DNA of 64,000 nucleotides from Phycisphaerae bacterium (GTDB lineage Bacteria; Planctomycetota; Phycisphaerae; SM23-33): NCBI GenBank assembly GCA_016782885.1, contig JADHXQ010000005.1, positions 1 to 64,000 of the forward strand, read 5' to 3'. Shown piece by piece: positions 34,868 to 44,114 of this stretch (position 1 is its first letter; each line of letters starts with the position of its first letter). The notes under the pieces were generated by a model. It saw only the letters and a program-made list of their open reading frames with translations, ran no database searches and was not told where the DNA came from. The position numbers and the translations under genes were made by a program.

Positions 34868-36640
34868 ATGTTGAGCATGAACCCGGCGACAAGATTGATA
34901 CTCGCTGTTCTTTTGGTGGTTGCATTTGGCGGGGGGACCGTCCTTGCGGATGCATCGAGCGACTTCGAAACGCTCTTCGGCGCCGAGGTCAAAAAGGTTG
35001 CCGCCAGCGGTATCAAATCTGACGATGCGGTCTTTGCCGCAAAGTTGCTCAAATCCGCAAAGAAAATGCCTGATTCGCCGAGGTTGCAAATTCTTCTGTA
35101 CGAGAAGGCCTGCGAGTTCGGTTCGTCCGGTCCCGCCGGATGCGATACCGCCCTGGAAGCCCTGACGCTGCTCGAAAAAGCGGTTCCCGCCAGGAAGGCC
35201 GAATGGCGCCGGCGGAAGTACGAGATCGTCAAGTTCCGCTTCGATAAGAGTGTCGGTGCGGCCCGGAAGACTGCCGGCAAGCCGTATATGGAGATGCTCG
35301 AGTCCCTCGCGGACGCTCACGTGAACGAACGCAAGGCCGACCAGGCCAAGGCGCTCTACGACCGCGCCCACATGGTTGCAGTTTACATCAAGTCGACTCG
35401 GGCGCCGGCGATCCTCGCCAAGAAGAAACGTGCCGACGTTATCATCTCTCACGCGGCTCGATTCAAGGCGCTGCGGGACACGCTCAAGAAGAACCCCAAG
35501 GACACAAAGGCCCGAGAGGAGTTGATTACTCTCTTCGTTGTCGACCTCAACAGGCCCGAAGAAGCCGCCAAACTGCTCACTGACGATGTGGATGAACTTA
35601 CTCGCACATATGTTCCGCTCGCGGCGAAAAAGCCCGAGGATCTCAATGAGGCGGTGTGCAGGGAACTGGGCGACTGGTACTACAAGAAGTTGCTGAAGAA
35701 CGCTTCGTCGCTTGGCAGGCCTGTGGTTCTGTGGCGGGCGAAGGGGTACTACGAGCGGTTCGTGAAACTTCACAAGAAGAAGGATGCTCCGTTGTTCCTG
35801 GCGAGAGAGGCCTTGGAGAGCATCGAGAAGGAACGCAGAGAATCCGTCGCACCCCCCAAACGTGTCGTGCCGCCCAAGCGAGTCACCCCTCCTAAACGCG
35901 TCACCAAAATACTGCCAAAGACGCTTGTATTGATTTTGGGCAAGGGCGTGGGGATGAAGTTTGTGCTGATCGGCGCCGGGAAGTTTGTGATGGGTTCGTC
36001 GAAGAAGGAAAGCGGTCGCGGGACTGATGAAGGCCCGCAGCGCACGGTGACGATCAGCAAACCGTTCTACATGGGCGTCACCGAAGTGACGCAGGCGCAA
36101 TACCAGTGCATAATGAACTACAACCGCAGCAGGTTCAAAGGCGCCCATAACCCGGTGGAACGCGTGACCTGGAACGGCGCGACGGCGTTCTGTACGGCCG
36201 TGTCGAAGAAAACTCGGCGGGTGGTTACTCTGCCCACCGAAGCCCAGTGGGAATACGCCTGCCGCGCCGGGACGAGGACGCGTTTCAGTTTCGGGATGAA
36301 GGACAGTTCTCTTGCTGCCTACGGGTGGAGCGAGGTCAATTCCGGCGAAAAGACCCATCCGGTCGGACTGAAGAGGCCCAACGCCGTCGGATTGTACGAT
36401 ATGCACGGGAACGTATGGGAGTGGTGCCGTGACTCGTACGGGGAGAAGTTTTACGGAAAACGGCAGAACTACGACCCTGTGAATACAGCGGAGACCAAGT
36501 ATCGTGTCGTCCGCGGTGGATCGTGGGAAAGTTCTCCCAGCGTCTGCCGCACGGCGAATCGCTACAGGGGCACTTACAACTTAGTCAGCGACAATCGCGG
36601 TTTTCGGGTGGTGGTAGTGGCCCGTTCGGGCGGGAAGTGA
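34868..36640 (+). CDS. Exported helical-repeat protein with C-terminal SUMF1/FGE-like domain
   Basis: 590 residues. Signal peptide, then the same helical domain as the previous gene (SSDFETLFGAEVKKVAASG, LLTDDVDELTRTYV, RELGDWYYKK). A Pro/Lys/Arg tandem linker (PPKRV repeated) follows, then an FGE-sulfatase domain from about 372: GAGKFVMGSS, GVTEVTQAQYQ, LPTEAQWEYACRAGT, GLYDMHGNVWEWC, VRGGSW. The end reads CRTANRYRGTYN and DNRGFRV, without the second catalytic cysteine of formylglycine-generating enzymes, so sulfatase activation is unlikely. ATG at 34868 or 34877 are both acceptable; the track start is too early. Confidence 0.8.
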   Translation: MLSMNPATRLILAVLLVVAFGGGTVLADASSDFETLFGAEVKKVAASGIKSDDAVFAAKLLKSAKKMPDSPRLQILLYEKACEFGSSGPAGCDTALEALTLLEKAVPARKAEWRRRKYEIVKFRFDKSVGAARKTAGKPYMEMLESLADAHVNERKADQAKALYDRAHMVAVYIKSTRAPAILAKKKRADVIISHAARFKALRDTLKKNPKDTKAREELITLFVVDLNRPEEAAKLLTDDVDELTRTYVPLAAKKPEDLNEAVCRELGDWYYKKLLKNASSLGRPVVLWRAKGYYERFVKLHKKKDAPLFLAREALESIEKERRESVAPPKRVVPPKRVTPPKRVTKILPKTLVLILGKGVGMKFVLIGAGKFVMGSSKKESGRGTDEGPQRTVTISKPFYMGVTEVTQAQYQCIMNYNRSRFKGAHNPVERVTWNGATAFCTAVSKKTRRVVTLPTEAQWEYACRAGTRTRFSFGMKDSSLAAYGWSEVNSGEKTHPVGLKRPNAVGLYDMHGNVWEWCRDSYGEKFYGKRQNYDPVNTAETKYRVVRGGSWESSPSVCRTANRYRGTYNLVSDNRGFRVVVVARSGGK

Positions 36641-36697
36641 TAACGGCAGGTTCCAGGTGCTGAGGGCTATGTGCTGGTTTTACGCCGAACGGCGATC

Positions 36698-38161
36698 CTA
36701 CCCCGGCAGGGTGAATGGTTTTCGGTATTCTTTGGCGGCTAGGGCGGTGGCTTTTTTGGCGATGTCGGCCGGGCCGGTGAATACTTCCTTCTTTGGGTTT
36801 AACTGCAACGGGGCGCCGATCAGCATTGGGGTCTTGGTGACATCTACTTTGTTGACCTTCAGGTGGGCTTTGATCGATTCCCATCTGGACGCGAAGTAGG
36901 GGTTGGTCTTGGCGGCTTCGATCTGCTTTGTGTAGCAGTTGTCGTCTGGTGCGGCGACTTTGCCCAGCTTGTATGAGATGTTGGCCAGGTGACACATGCT
37001 CGTTGAAATCCTGCCTTCTGCGATATCAGCCCGCAGGGATTCGTGTTTGCGGGATCGGACTGCTTCTATGAAGTTGGCGAAGTGAGATATTCCGCCGTCG
37101 CCGCGGTATTTCTTGATGAGTTTGCCGGCGTTGTCGCAGGTCGCCCCGCCGCCGCGCCCGCCGACGAAATACCCGCCTTCGCATTTCACGTAGATCGCGG
37201 CGGTCGTGCCCATGATGGGGTCTGAGCCTTTCTTGCCCGGTTGGGCGGGCATGTTTCGCGACTCCCAGAAGATAGGGACGTTGTTATTGTACAGGAATGC
37301 GGTCAGGACGGTGTTGGGCGTTTGCCCGTCGTCGTCGTACGCCCGTCCGCCGAACATGAAGACCTGGTCGGGCAGGCGGTCGATCCCTGCCGTCCAGCGG
37401 GCGAGGTCTATCTGGTGGTTGCCCAGGTTGCACACTTCACCGGCGCCAAAATCCCACTGCCAGTGCCAGTCGTAATGGAACCGCTTCCGCATGAGCGGTT
37501 TCTTCGGCGCCGGGCCGACGTAGACGTCGTAATCGACGCTCGCCGGCGGTGTCTGCGGGCCGGCGACTTTACCGATCGAACCGCGGGGCTTGTTCCAATA
37601 CGAATGGATGAACTCGATTTTCCCGAGTTTGCCGGCCTGGATGTCCGGGACCACGGCGCGCATGCCGACGTCGCTTCGGTTTTGCGTACCGGCTTGAACG
37701 ATCAGCTTTTTCTTCCGGGCGGCCGCCAGCATGAGCCGGCCTTCCTGCAGCGTGTGGCAGACGGGTTTTTCGACGTACACATCCTTGCCCGCGTCCAGCG
37801 CCAGCAGCGTCCCGTAACCGTTCCAGTGTACGGGAGTCGCAAACGCCACCACGTCGATATCCTTGTTTTTCAGCAGTTTGCGGACGTCGGTGTACCGCTG
37901 CGTTTTGGTTTTGGTCTTCTTGTCCAGATCGTCAGCGACGCTATTTAGAATGGCGCTGTCTGCATCGCACAGTGCAGCCACTCGGACTCCGCCGACGCCC
38001 TGGAACCCACTGATAAGTCCTTTACCACGAGAGTTGAAACCCACTATGGCTACCCGAATATCGCTGTTGGCGCCCACCGCGCGGTCGGTGGGGAGAATCG
38101 ATGCTGCCAGTCCGGCGGCGAATGTGGTCTTGACGAATTTGCGACGCGTGAGTTTGCTCAT
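36698..38161 (-). CDS. Gfo/Idh/MocA family oxidoreductase, Tat-exported
   Basis: 487 residues. Tat signal (TRRKFVKTTFAAGLAASIL) before a Rossmann domain (IRVAIVGFNSRGKGLISGF). VEKPVCHTLQEGRLM is the family catalytic EKP motif, and DFGAGEVCNLGNHQIDLARW lies in the substrate domain, where the family has a conserved Gly-His-Asp. It oxidises or reduces sugars or sugar acids with NAD(P). Folding with bound cofactor before Tat export is typical in planctomycetes. Next to a sulfatase (15 bp away) on the same strand. Confidence 0.88.
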   Translation of the reverse strand: MSKLTRRKFVKTTFAAGLAASILPTDRAVGANSDIRVAIVGFNSRGKGLISGFQGVGGVRVAALCDADSAILNSVADDLDKKTKTKTQRYTDVRKLLKNKDIDVVAFATPVHWNGYGTLLALDAGKDVYVEKPVCHTLQEGRLMLAAARKKKLIVQAGTQNRSDVGMRAVVPDIQAGKLGKIEFIHSYWNKPRGSIGKVAGPQTPPASVDYDVYVGPAPKKPLMRKRFHYDWHWQWDFGAGEVCNLGNHQIDLARWTAGIDRLPDQVFMFGGRAYDDDGQTPNTVLTAFLYNNNVPIFWESRNMPAQPGKKGSDPIMGTTAAIYVKCEGGYFVGGRGGGATCDNAGKLIKKYRGDGGISHFANFIEAVRSRKHESLRADIAEGRISTSMCHLANISYKLGKVAAPDDNCYTKQIEAAKTNPYFASRWESIKAHLKVNKVDVTKTPMLIGAPLQLNPKKEVFTGPADIAKKATALAAKEYRKPFTLPG

Positions 38162-38176
38162 GTGTCGGGTTCCTTG

Positions 38177-39556
38177 TTAATTTCCCGGGCGCTGCCAGGG
38201 GATCTTGTTGGCTTGGGCGATGTGTTTCGCCAGTGCGTCGCTGAGGCGTTTGTAGGCTTCGTGGTCCTCGCCGAGCGGTTTTCGCTCGCCGGGGTCCTTT
38301 TCCAGATCGTAGAGTTTCATCCTCTCGTTTTGTCTGTTCTGCGTCAGCTTGTACTGCTTGTGGCGGACGGCGTGGTAGATTTTGCCCTTGTAGCCTCCAC
38401 CTTCCAGGCGCATCCAGAACAGGTATCGCTCGGGTATCTTGAAATCCTTGCCGAGCAGGCCGTCGAGTATGCTCACGCCGTCGATTGCGTGGTCGATCTT
38501 GGCGCCGGCGGCCTGGCAGATGGTGGGGAAGATATCCATCGTCATCGCGACCTGGTCGAACTTGGTGCCCGCTTTGATCTTCCCGGGCCAGACCGCGCAC
38601 GCCGGAACGCGGATCCCGCCTTCATCCATCTGTTGCTTGGCGCCTTTCATTCCTCCGTTGTTGGCGCCCACGTTGCCCTGCCCGCCGTTATCGGACGTGA
38701 AAATGATCAACGTGTTATCGGCCTGCCTGGTCTCCTTGAGGGCGGCCATCACCTTTCCGATCCCGTTGTCGAGATGTTCGATCAATGCTACGAGCTTCGC
38801 CCGCTTTGCGGAGATTCCCTTTTCGCGGTCCTTTACCTTCTGGAGCCAGTCTTTCGGCGGCTGGATCGGGGTGTGCGGAGCGTTGTACGCCAGATAGAGG
38901 AAGAACGGTTGCTTGGGGCTCTTGGCCCGGTCCTTCACGTAGTCGACGGCCCACTGTGTGAACAGGTCGGTGGCGTGTCCTTTTGGGTCGATGGTTTTCT
39001 CGCCGAGGGTCATGTAGTTGATCCCGTGTCGGCGATGCTTGTAGTAGTCGTCCATCATATCGCCGAGATACCCGTGGAAATGGTCGAACCCGCGCTGGAT
39101 TGGCGTGTTTGGGGCCTCCAGGCCGAGATGCCACTTGCCGACGATCGCGGTATGGTAGCCGACCGGTTTCAGGAGCTTGGGCAATAGCGTGGCCTCGGCG
39201 GTCAGGTGTCCCCAATTACTCCGCTTGTGCGTGCGGATTACGCCTGGCACGCCGACGAGGTCGGGATATCGTCCGGTAAGCAGTGCGGCCCGCGTGGGCG
39301 AGCAGACGGGGCAGTTCGCGTAGAAGCTGTCCATCCGCACGCCGGCGGACATCAGCGCGTCGGTGTGCGGGGTCTTGAGATCCCTGGCGCCGTAGGATGA
39401 CAGGTCGCCGTATCCCTGATCGTCAGTCAGGATCATTATAATGTTCGGCTTGGCGTGTTTGTCCGTCGCCGCTGCTGAAACAGTTGGCAGGGCTATCGCC
39501 GCGGCGCCCAGTGATAGAGTTTTAAGGAAGCTTCGACGGTTGAAGCTGTGGTTCAT
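38177..39556 (-). CDS. Sulfatase (family S1), Tat-exported
   Basis: 459 residues. A Tat signal (FNRRSFLKTLSLGAAAIAL) precedes NIIMILTDDQGYGDLSSYG. The activation motif CPVCSPTRAALLTGRYPD is the classic CxPSR/T type. IIFTSDNGGQGNVGANNGG gives the second metal pair, then KGAKQQMDEGGIRVPACAVWP. The C-terminus has LYDLEKDPGERKPLGED. The ATG at 39556 (MNHSFNRR) has AGGAG 8 bp upstream; the track adds 11 codons. Adjacent to the oxidoreductase and the LarA-like gene. Confidence 0.93.
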   Translation of the reverse strand: MNHSFNRRSFLKTLSLGAAAIALPTVSAAATDKHAKPNIIMILTDDQGYGDLSSYGARDLKTPHTDALMSAGVRMDSFYANCPVCSPTRAALLTGRYPDLVGVPGVIRTHKRSNWGHLTAEATLLPKLLKPVGYHTAIVGKWHLGLEAPNTPIQRGFDHFHGYLGDMMDDYYKHRRHGINYMTLGEKTIDPKGHATDLFTQWAVDYVKDRAKSPKQPFFLYLAYNAPHTPIQPPKDWLQKVKDREKGISAKRAKLVALIEHLDNGIGKVMAALKETRQADNTLIIFTSDNGGQGNVGANNGGMKGAKQQMDEGGIRVPACAVWPGKIKAGTKFDQVAMTMDIFPTICQAAGAKIDHAIDGVSILDGLLGKDFKIPERYLFWMRLEGGGYKGKIYHAVRHKQYKLTQNRQNERMKLYDLEKDPGERKPLGEDHEAYKRLSDALAKHIAQANKIPWQRPGN

Positions 39557-39573
39557 CGGTAGTTCTCCTGGTG

Positions 39574-40857
39574 TTATGGTTTGGCCCATGCGGGCGGATT
39601 CTTGAGTCGGTAGAGCATTTCTCCGGCCTTGGGTACGTAGAGTCTGCCCTGGTCCTCGGCGTCGGCCCAGTAGCTGACGTCGATACCGGCTGGGTCGCGA
39701 TATCCCAGGTTGATCTCCCTGCAGACATCCTCGGGGATCCCGGTCGCCAGCGTGACGTTGATGCGGGGGGTCTCGATACCGTCATCGTAGCTGCCGATAC
39801 CGCGGACGTGGGTCGAGTGTGCCAGCACGCCCCATGGATAGTCCTTGAACCTGTCCCACTGCTTGAGGAAATATTCGAGCGTGTGATATCCGATCTCCCG
39901 TATCACCGCCCCGTGCGTTTCAGAGATTTCCGTTATATGCGGGGCGTATACGATCAGTTCTCCGCCGTCGGCGACGACCGGTTCCATCTTGTACATGCAT
40001 TTTGCGCCGACCCACAGTTCGTCGTACATCGTCGGCGCCTGGGACAGCACCGAATCGTACGGGCGGTCGGCGCAGGTTATGTGGACCTCGCGGGACAGAT
40101 CGACCGCCGCCGACCATGCCTCGCGGAGATCGCCGAAGTACAGGCCCGCCAGGTCGCGCCCCCTGACCACCATCGCAAGCAGGCACGCCGGTACGGAGAT
40201 CATGTCGACCGCGGCGTCGAGGGTGGCTCGAACGGGCGTTTTCTTGCAACCGATCATCCGGGGTATCGTGATCAGCGCCCCGAGCCAGTGAAAGAAGTTC
40301 AGCAGTTCCGGTCCGCAGATGCCCGGGAAGAAATATTTCGCCCCGCCTGAGAATCCGACCACTTCGTGCGGGAAGACCGGGCCGGCGACCATAAGCAGAT
40401 CGTAGTCGAATATCCGTTTGTTGATCGTGACGTCGATGTCCAGTTCAAAACCCGCCGACGCTCCGCCGGTGATTTCGCGGATCTGTTCGGCCCTCAGCGT
40501 GCCGATTGTCGCCAGGGCGCCGGGGTCCTTCCAGTCATGGTTGAAAACTTCCGAGCCGCCCAGCACCTCGCTACGACGCCCCAGTTCGATATCTAGCAGC
40601 GAGTCGATCTGCAAGTTGCCCAAAGGCGGATGCGTTCCAAGCGCGATGAGGAAATCGAGCTTCTTCGCCCGCGAGCCGATCGCCTTGCGCAGGGACCGAA
40701 CGATCGTCCCCAGCGGGCAAGACCGCGTGTGGTCGGGTATTATCACCAGTATCCGCTTGCCCGCCGGATCGATCCGCCCGGCTGCGGCTTCGATAATTTC
40801 GGTGATCTGCGGATCGCTGAGACAGGTGTCGCTCTGTCCGGAACCAATGACGGTCAT
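39574..40857 (-). CDS. LarA-like (DUF2088) nickel-pincer racemase/epimerase family protein
   Basis: 427 residues. IIPDHTRSCPLGTIVRSL is the N-terminal DHTR motif, LIALGTHPP the conserved GTHP segment, and FPHEVVGFSGGAKYFFPG the LarA signature around the cofactor histidine and lysine. Members racemise or epimerise 2-hydroxy acids such as lactate, using a nickel-pincer nucleotide made by LarB/C/E, which are not in the window. Substrate cannot be assigned. Start ATG has AAGGAG 10 bp upstream. Confidence 0.82.
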   Translation of the reverse strand: MTVIGSGQSDTCLSDPQITEIIEAAAGRIDPAGKRILVIIPDHTRSCPLGTIVRSLRKAIGSRAKKLDFLIALGTHPPLGNLQIDSLLDIELGRRSEVLGGSEVFNHDWKDPGALATIGTLRAEQIREITGGASAGFELDIDVTINKRIFDYDLLMVAGPVFPHEVVGFSGGAKYFFPGICGPELLNFFHWLGALITIPRMIGCKKTPVRATLDAAVDMISVPACLLAMVVRGRDLAGLYFGDLREAWSAAVDLSREVHITCADRPYDSVLSQAPTMYDELWVGAKCMYKMEPVVADGGELIVYAPHITEISETHGAVIREIGYHTLEYFLKQWDRFKDYPWGVLAHSTHVRGIGSYDDGIETPRINVTLATGIPEDVCREINLGYRDPAGIDVSYWADAEDQGRLYVPKAGEMLYRLKNPPAWAKP

Positions 40858-41012
40858 GGCCTTGATACTCCTTGGCGGGTCGGAAGTTCGACCCTTATTC
40901 TACGGAATAACTCCGCGCGAGCAACCTCCGGTCTGACCGCCGCGGGCGACAGGGGCTTTCCATGACCGACTCTGGAGCCTACAATTAACGTGAACCCCAG
41001 AGGTAACCATAG

Positions 41013-42755
41013 ATGAACGTAGTCCACGTGACGCATGAAGCGGCAGAGAAGATCGGCGGGATCGGCGCCGTTATCGCCGGACTGGTCAACGCCGAGTCCT
41101 ACAAGCAGAGAGTTTCGAGAACGATCCTTCTCGGTCCGCTGCTCCACACCAATCAACCACCCGATCTGCGTCTGGGCGAAGGGGGCAAGATATTCTACAG
41201 CAGCGTCGACGGTTTCCAACCGTCCGAATGGCGCCAGAAGTTCAGCGCCATCGAACGAACTTTCGACGTGGGAATAATCTACGGCAGGCGCATGGTTCAC
41301 GAACCATGCACCGGGCAGAGCGTCGAAGCCGAAGTGCTGCTCATCGACGTATTCAGCATCAACCAGAAGCGCCTGAGCCTGCTGAAGGGCGAACTCTGGA
41401 AGAAGTTCGCGATACCGTCTGACAACTTCGAGTCGGCCTGGGAGTTCGAGCAGTACGTGCGCCTGGCCGAACCGGGCTACGAGGCCCTTAATGCAATCGG
41501 GTGCGACGACGGGGCGGAGATGATGGTGATCCTGGCCCACGAGTACATGGGCATGCCCACCGCACTGCAGGCGGTGCTTGATGGGAAGGGCGATATCCGG
41601 ACGGTCTTTTACGCGCACGAAGTGGCGTCGGTCAGGCCCGTGGTGGAAGACATGCCCGGGCACGATACGATGTTCTATAACGTGCTGACCCAGGCCGGCG
41701 GGCAGGGTAAGACCATCGAAGACATCTTCCCCAGCGTTTTTGCGAACTACAAGCATCCGCTGGTCAAAGCCGCCCGCTATCTCGACCACATCTTCGCAGT
41801 CGGCGATTACGTTATCGATGAGCTGCGTTTCGTCGACAAGCACATCGCCCGAAAGGATATCGACCTGGTCTACAACGGTATCCCGACCGTCAAGATAAGT
41901 CTGGCCGAGAAGCAGGCAAGCCGCGATCGGATGCAGCAATACGCCGAGAACCTTCTTGGCGTTCGCCCGACCTGGGCTTTTGCCCATGTCTGCCGCCCGG
42001 TGGTAAGCAAGGCGATCTGGCGCGATCTGGGCGTGCTGCATGCGATCGAACCGATGCTGGCCCAGCGTGGCGAGTCGGCCGTTTTCTTCATGCTCGGTAC
42101 TCTGGCCGGACAACGGCGAGAGCGGGATGTCGCCGAAATGGAGCGGGTCTACGGTTGGCCCGTCGCCCACGAAGAGGGCTATCCCGACCTGTGCGGGGGC
42201 GAAGAGGTTCTTGGCGAGATGTTCGACTGTTTCAATCGCGACCACGAGGCCGTCCGGGCCGTGCTCGTCAACCAGTGGGACTGGAGCCCGGAGTTCTGCG
42301 GGCGGCGGATGCCCGAACCAATGACGTTCGCCGACATACGCCGCGGTACGGACGTGGAATTCGGTCTCAGCGCGTACGAACCGTTCGGAATAAGCCAGTT
42401 TGAAGCGCTGTGCTTCGGCGCGATCTGTCTGGTCAGCAATGTCTGCGGGTGTATGGGCTTTGCCCGTCGCGCCGAAGAAGGGCATGACTGCGACTGCATA
42501 ATCGAGGGTAACTTCCTGCGGGCTGGGGAGGGTTGGAATATCGAGTCGCTGCTGGAGATGCAGACCGAGGCCCGAGACGCCATAGAGGCCGACGAGACCG
42601 CTCGCCTGGCCCGGACGCTGGTCGACATCCTGCCTCGAACCCCTGAAGTAATGCAGCGCCAAATGCAGCAGGGATATGAACTTGCGTGCAAAATGAGTTG
42701 GGAGTGTGTCGTCAGAGACTACTTCCTGCCCGCTCTGGGGCGCGCGGCGACCTAA
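41013..42755 (+). CDS. GT-B glycosyltransferase, glycogen-synthase-like
   Basis: 580 residues. The N-terminal HVTHEAAEKIGGIGAVIAGLV is a GT-B nucleotide-sugar start of glycogen/starch-synthase type (KxGGxxxV). LSAYEPFGISQFEALCFGAICLVSN is the C-terminal E-x7-E donor-binding motif. It is longer than bacterial GlgA (about 480) and has inserts in the middle. It probably uses a nucleotide sugar to make a polysaccharide, but donor and acceptor are not known. It is monocistronic and divergent from the LarA-like gene. Confidence 0.72.
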   Translation: MNVVHVTHEAAEKIGGIGAVIAGLVNAESYKQRVSRTILLGPLLHTNQPPDLRLGEGGKIFYSSVDGFQPSEWRQKFSAIERTFDVGIIYGRRMVHEPCTGQSVEAEVLLIDVFSINQKRLSLLKGELWKKFAIPSDNFESAWEFEQYVRLAEPGYEALNAIGCDDGAEMMVILAHEYMGMPTALQAVLDGKGDIRTVFYAHEVASVRPVVEDMPGHDTMFYNVLTQAGGQGKTIEDIFPSVFANYKHPLVKAARYLDHIFAVGDYVIDELRFVDKHIARKDIDLVYNGIPTVKISLAEKQASRDRMQQYAENLLGVRPTWAFAHVCRPVVSKAIWRDLGVLHAIEPMLAQRGESAVFFMLGTLAGQRRERDVAEMERVYGWPVAHEEGYPDLCGGEEVLGEMFDCFNRDHEAVRAVLVNQWDWSPEFCGRRMPEPMTFADIRRGTDVEFGLSAYEPFGISQFEALCFGAICLVSNVCGCMGFARRAEEGHDCDCIIEGNFLRAGEGWNIESLLEMQTEARDAIEADETARLARTLVDILPRTPEVMQRQMQQGYELACKMSWECVVRDYFLPALGRAAT

Positions 42756-42810
42756 GGGGTCGGAGTCTCATAAAAACAGGATATTTCGTGTAAAAATGCG
42801 GGGGGAGTTA

Positions 42811-42816
42811 TATAAT
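42811..42816 (+). promoter_or_regulatory. Putative -10 box upstream of the orphan Rrf2 gene
   Basis: TATAAT 55 bp before the start of the Rrf2 gene at 42871. No good -35 is seen at 17 bp. The AT-rich stretch just downstream contains two TAAGT copies that could be an operator for an Rrf2 protein. Confidence 0.35.
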
Positions 42817-42870
42817 CACGTATAAGTTACTAAGTATTACATCTTTTGGCGACACGAAAGGGTAGTCAAC

Positions 42871-43299
42871 ATGAGAATATCCCCCGCGGCAGAGTTTGCG
42901 GTGCGCGGCGCCCTGGTTCTGGCTGAGCATTACGGTAATGGTCCAACTACACTGAATTCGATATGCGAGGAGCAGGATATCTCGAAGCAGTATCTTGTCA
43001 AGATATTCGCATCATTAGCGCGGGCGGGGCTGGTGAGGCCTGTCAGGGGCAAACTGGGTGGATATCTGCTGGCTCGCGAACCGGCTCAGATAAGCATCCT
43101 GGATCTGATGGAGGCAGTTGAGGGGCCCATCGCCGTGAACTTCTGCCAGCACGATCCGCCGCGCTGCGACAGGACCGACTGTGTCCTGCGTTCGATGTGG
43201 TCGGAGATCCAGGAGTTCATCTGCGACAAACTCAAGAGCATTACGCTCGGTCAGTGTCTTGACGCTGACGATACCGATCCGGTCAGCCGGTTGAATTGA
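42871..43299 (+). CDS. Rrf2 family transcriptional regulator (orphan)
   Basis: 142 residues. Winged-helix start MRISPAAEFAVRGALVLAEH, recognition helix area ISKQYLVKIFASLARAGLV, wing VRPVRGKLGGYLLAREP. The cysteine cluster FCQHDPPRCDRTDC (three Cys) fits Fe-S or redox sensing as in IscR, NsrR or RsrR. It lies about 1.2 kb before the ISC operon's own Rrf2 gene, separated by an opposite-strand MBL gene. Its target is unknown. Confidence 0.88.
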   Translation: MRISPAAEFAVRGALVLAEHYGNGPTTLNSICEEQDISKQYLVKIFASLARAGLVRPVRGKLGGYLLAREPAQISILDLMEAVEGPIAVNFCQHDPPRCDRTDCVLRSMWSEIQEFICDKLKSITLGQCLDADDTDPVSRLN

Positions 43300-43303
43300 C
43301 GCA

Positions 43304-43936
43304 TCACGGTAATTCCAGCGAATCACCCGGTTGAAGCACGTGTACTTTGCACGGAGTTGAATCCGCGAATATCCGGGCATCGTCAGCCGACCCTACGATG
43401 TCTCCCCAGTGATACGGCAGGGCTGCGGTTGGAGCTATCGCATCGCAGGCGCGGGCCGCTTCGGCGGCGTCCAGCGTGTATGTCCCGCCAACAGGCAGCA
43501 GGGCGAGATCTATTGACGTCAGGTGGGCCATCTCGGGCGTGAGGTCCGTGTCTCCCGCGTAGTATATTTTCTTTCCATCGAGACCGATCACCGCCCCGAT
43601 CCACCCGCTTGCTCTGGGATGAAAATCCTTCGATATGTTGTATGCGTAGACGGCCTGTATACTCGTATCATCGATTCGCAGTTCGTCGCCCGGTGCGATG
43701 GCCTGTCCGAAACCGAGTTTGGCGATCACGTCGGGCGGGGCCGCCAGCACGGTGTTGGCGCCGCTGACCTTCTCGATATCCTCGGCGCTGCAGTGGTCGA
43801 AGTGGTCGTGTGACACCAGAACGATGTCAGCGTCGCCGGGGGCGGAGGGGATCTTCCACGGATCTATATAGACCGTCTGTCCCGCACCGGTAATGCGGAA
43901 AGACGCATGGTGAATCCAGGTTATAGTTACTGACAT
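43304..43936 (-). CDS. MBL-fold metal-dependent hydrolase (UlaG/UPF0173-like)
   Basis: 210 residues. SHDHFDHCSAEDIEK is the HxHxDH metal motif; KIYYAGDTDLTPEM carries the bridging Asp, and ALPYHWGDIVG the last His. N-terminal TITWIHHASFRIT matches the UPF0173/L-ascorbate lactonase-like group. Role unknown. ATG has AAGGAG 7 bp upstream. Convergent with the orphan Rrf2 gene, 4 bp between the stops. Confidence 0.87.
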   Translation of the reverse strand: MSVTITWIHHASFRITGAGQTVYIDPWKIPSAPGDADIVLVSHDHFDHCSAEDIEKVSGANTVLAAPPDVIAKLGFGQAIAPGDELRIDDTSIQAVYAYNISKDFHPRASGWIGAVIGLDGKKIYYAGDTDLTPEMAHLTSIDLALLPVGGTYTLDAAEAARACDAIAPTAALPYHWGDIVGSADDARIFADSTPCKVHVLQPGDSLELP

Positions 43937-44065
43937 TACAGAACTCCTTATTTAAGTACGCAAAGGTAATTATACACTTACGACCGGTCGGCGGCAGGTG
44001 CGAACAAGAAATTGCGGGGTGGAGACTTGAAACCGTACCATAAGAGTGCTATATATGTAATAGTT

Positions 44066-44098
44066 GCCGTCGCGGCGGTATTGAAGTACTGCGACGGC
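44066..44098 (+). promoter_or_regulatory. Inverted repeat in the ISC operon leader
   Basis: GCCGTCGC (44066-44073) and GCGACGGC (44091-44098) are a perfect 8-bp inverted repeat 17 bp before the iscR-like start. AT-rich boxes (TATATATGTAAT) lie just upstream. It may be an RNA hairpin or a site for the operon's own Rrf2 regulator; position suggests autoregulation. Confidence 0.4.
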
Positions 44099-44114
44099 CG
44101 CCGAATGGTGTTTT

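Noticed and set aside
34868-36640. True formylglycine-generating enzyme for the three sulfatases
   Set aside because: The catalytic cysteine pair is incomplete and the protein carries a large helical N-terminal domain.
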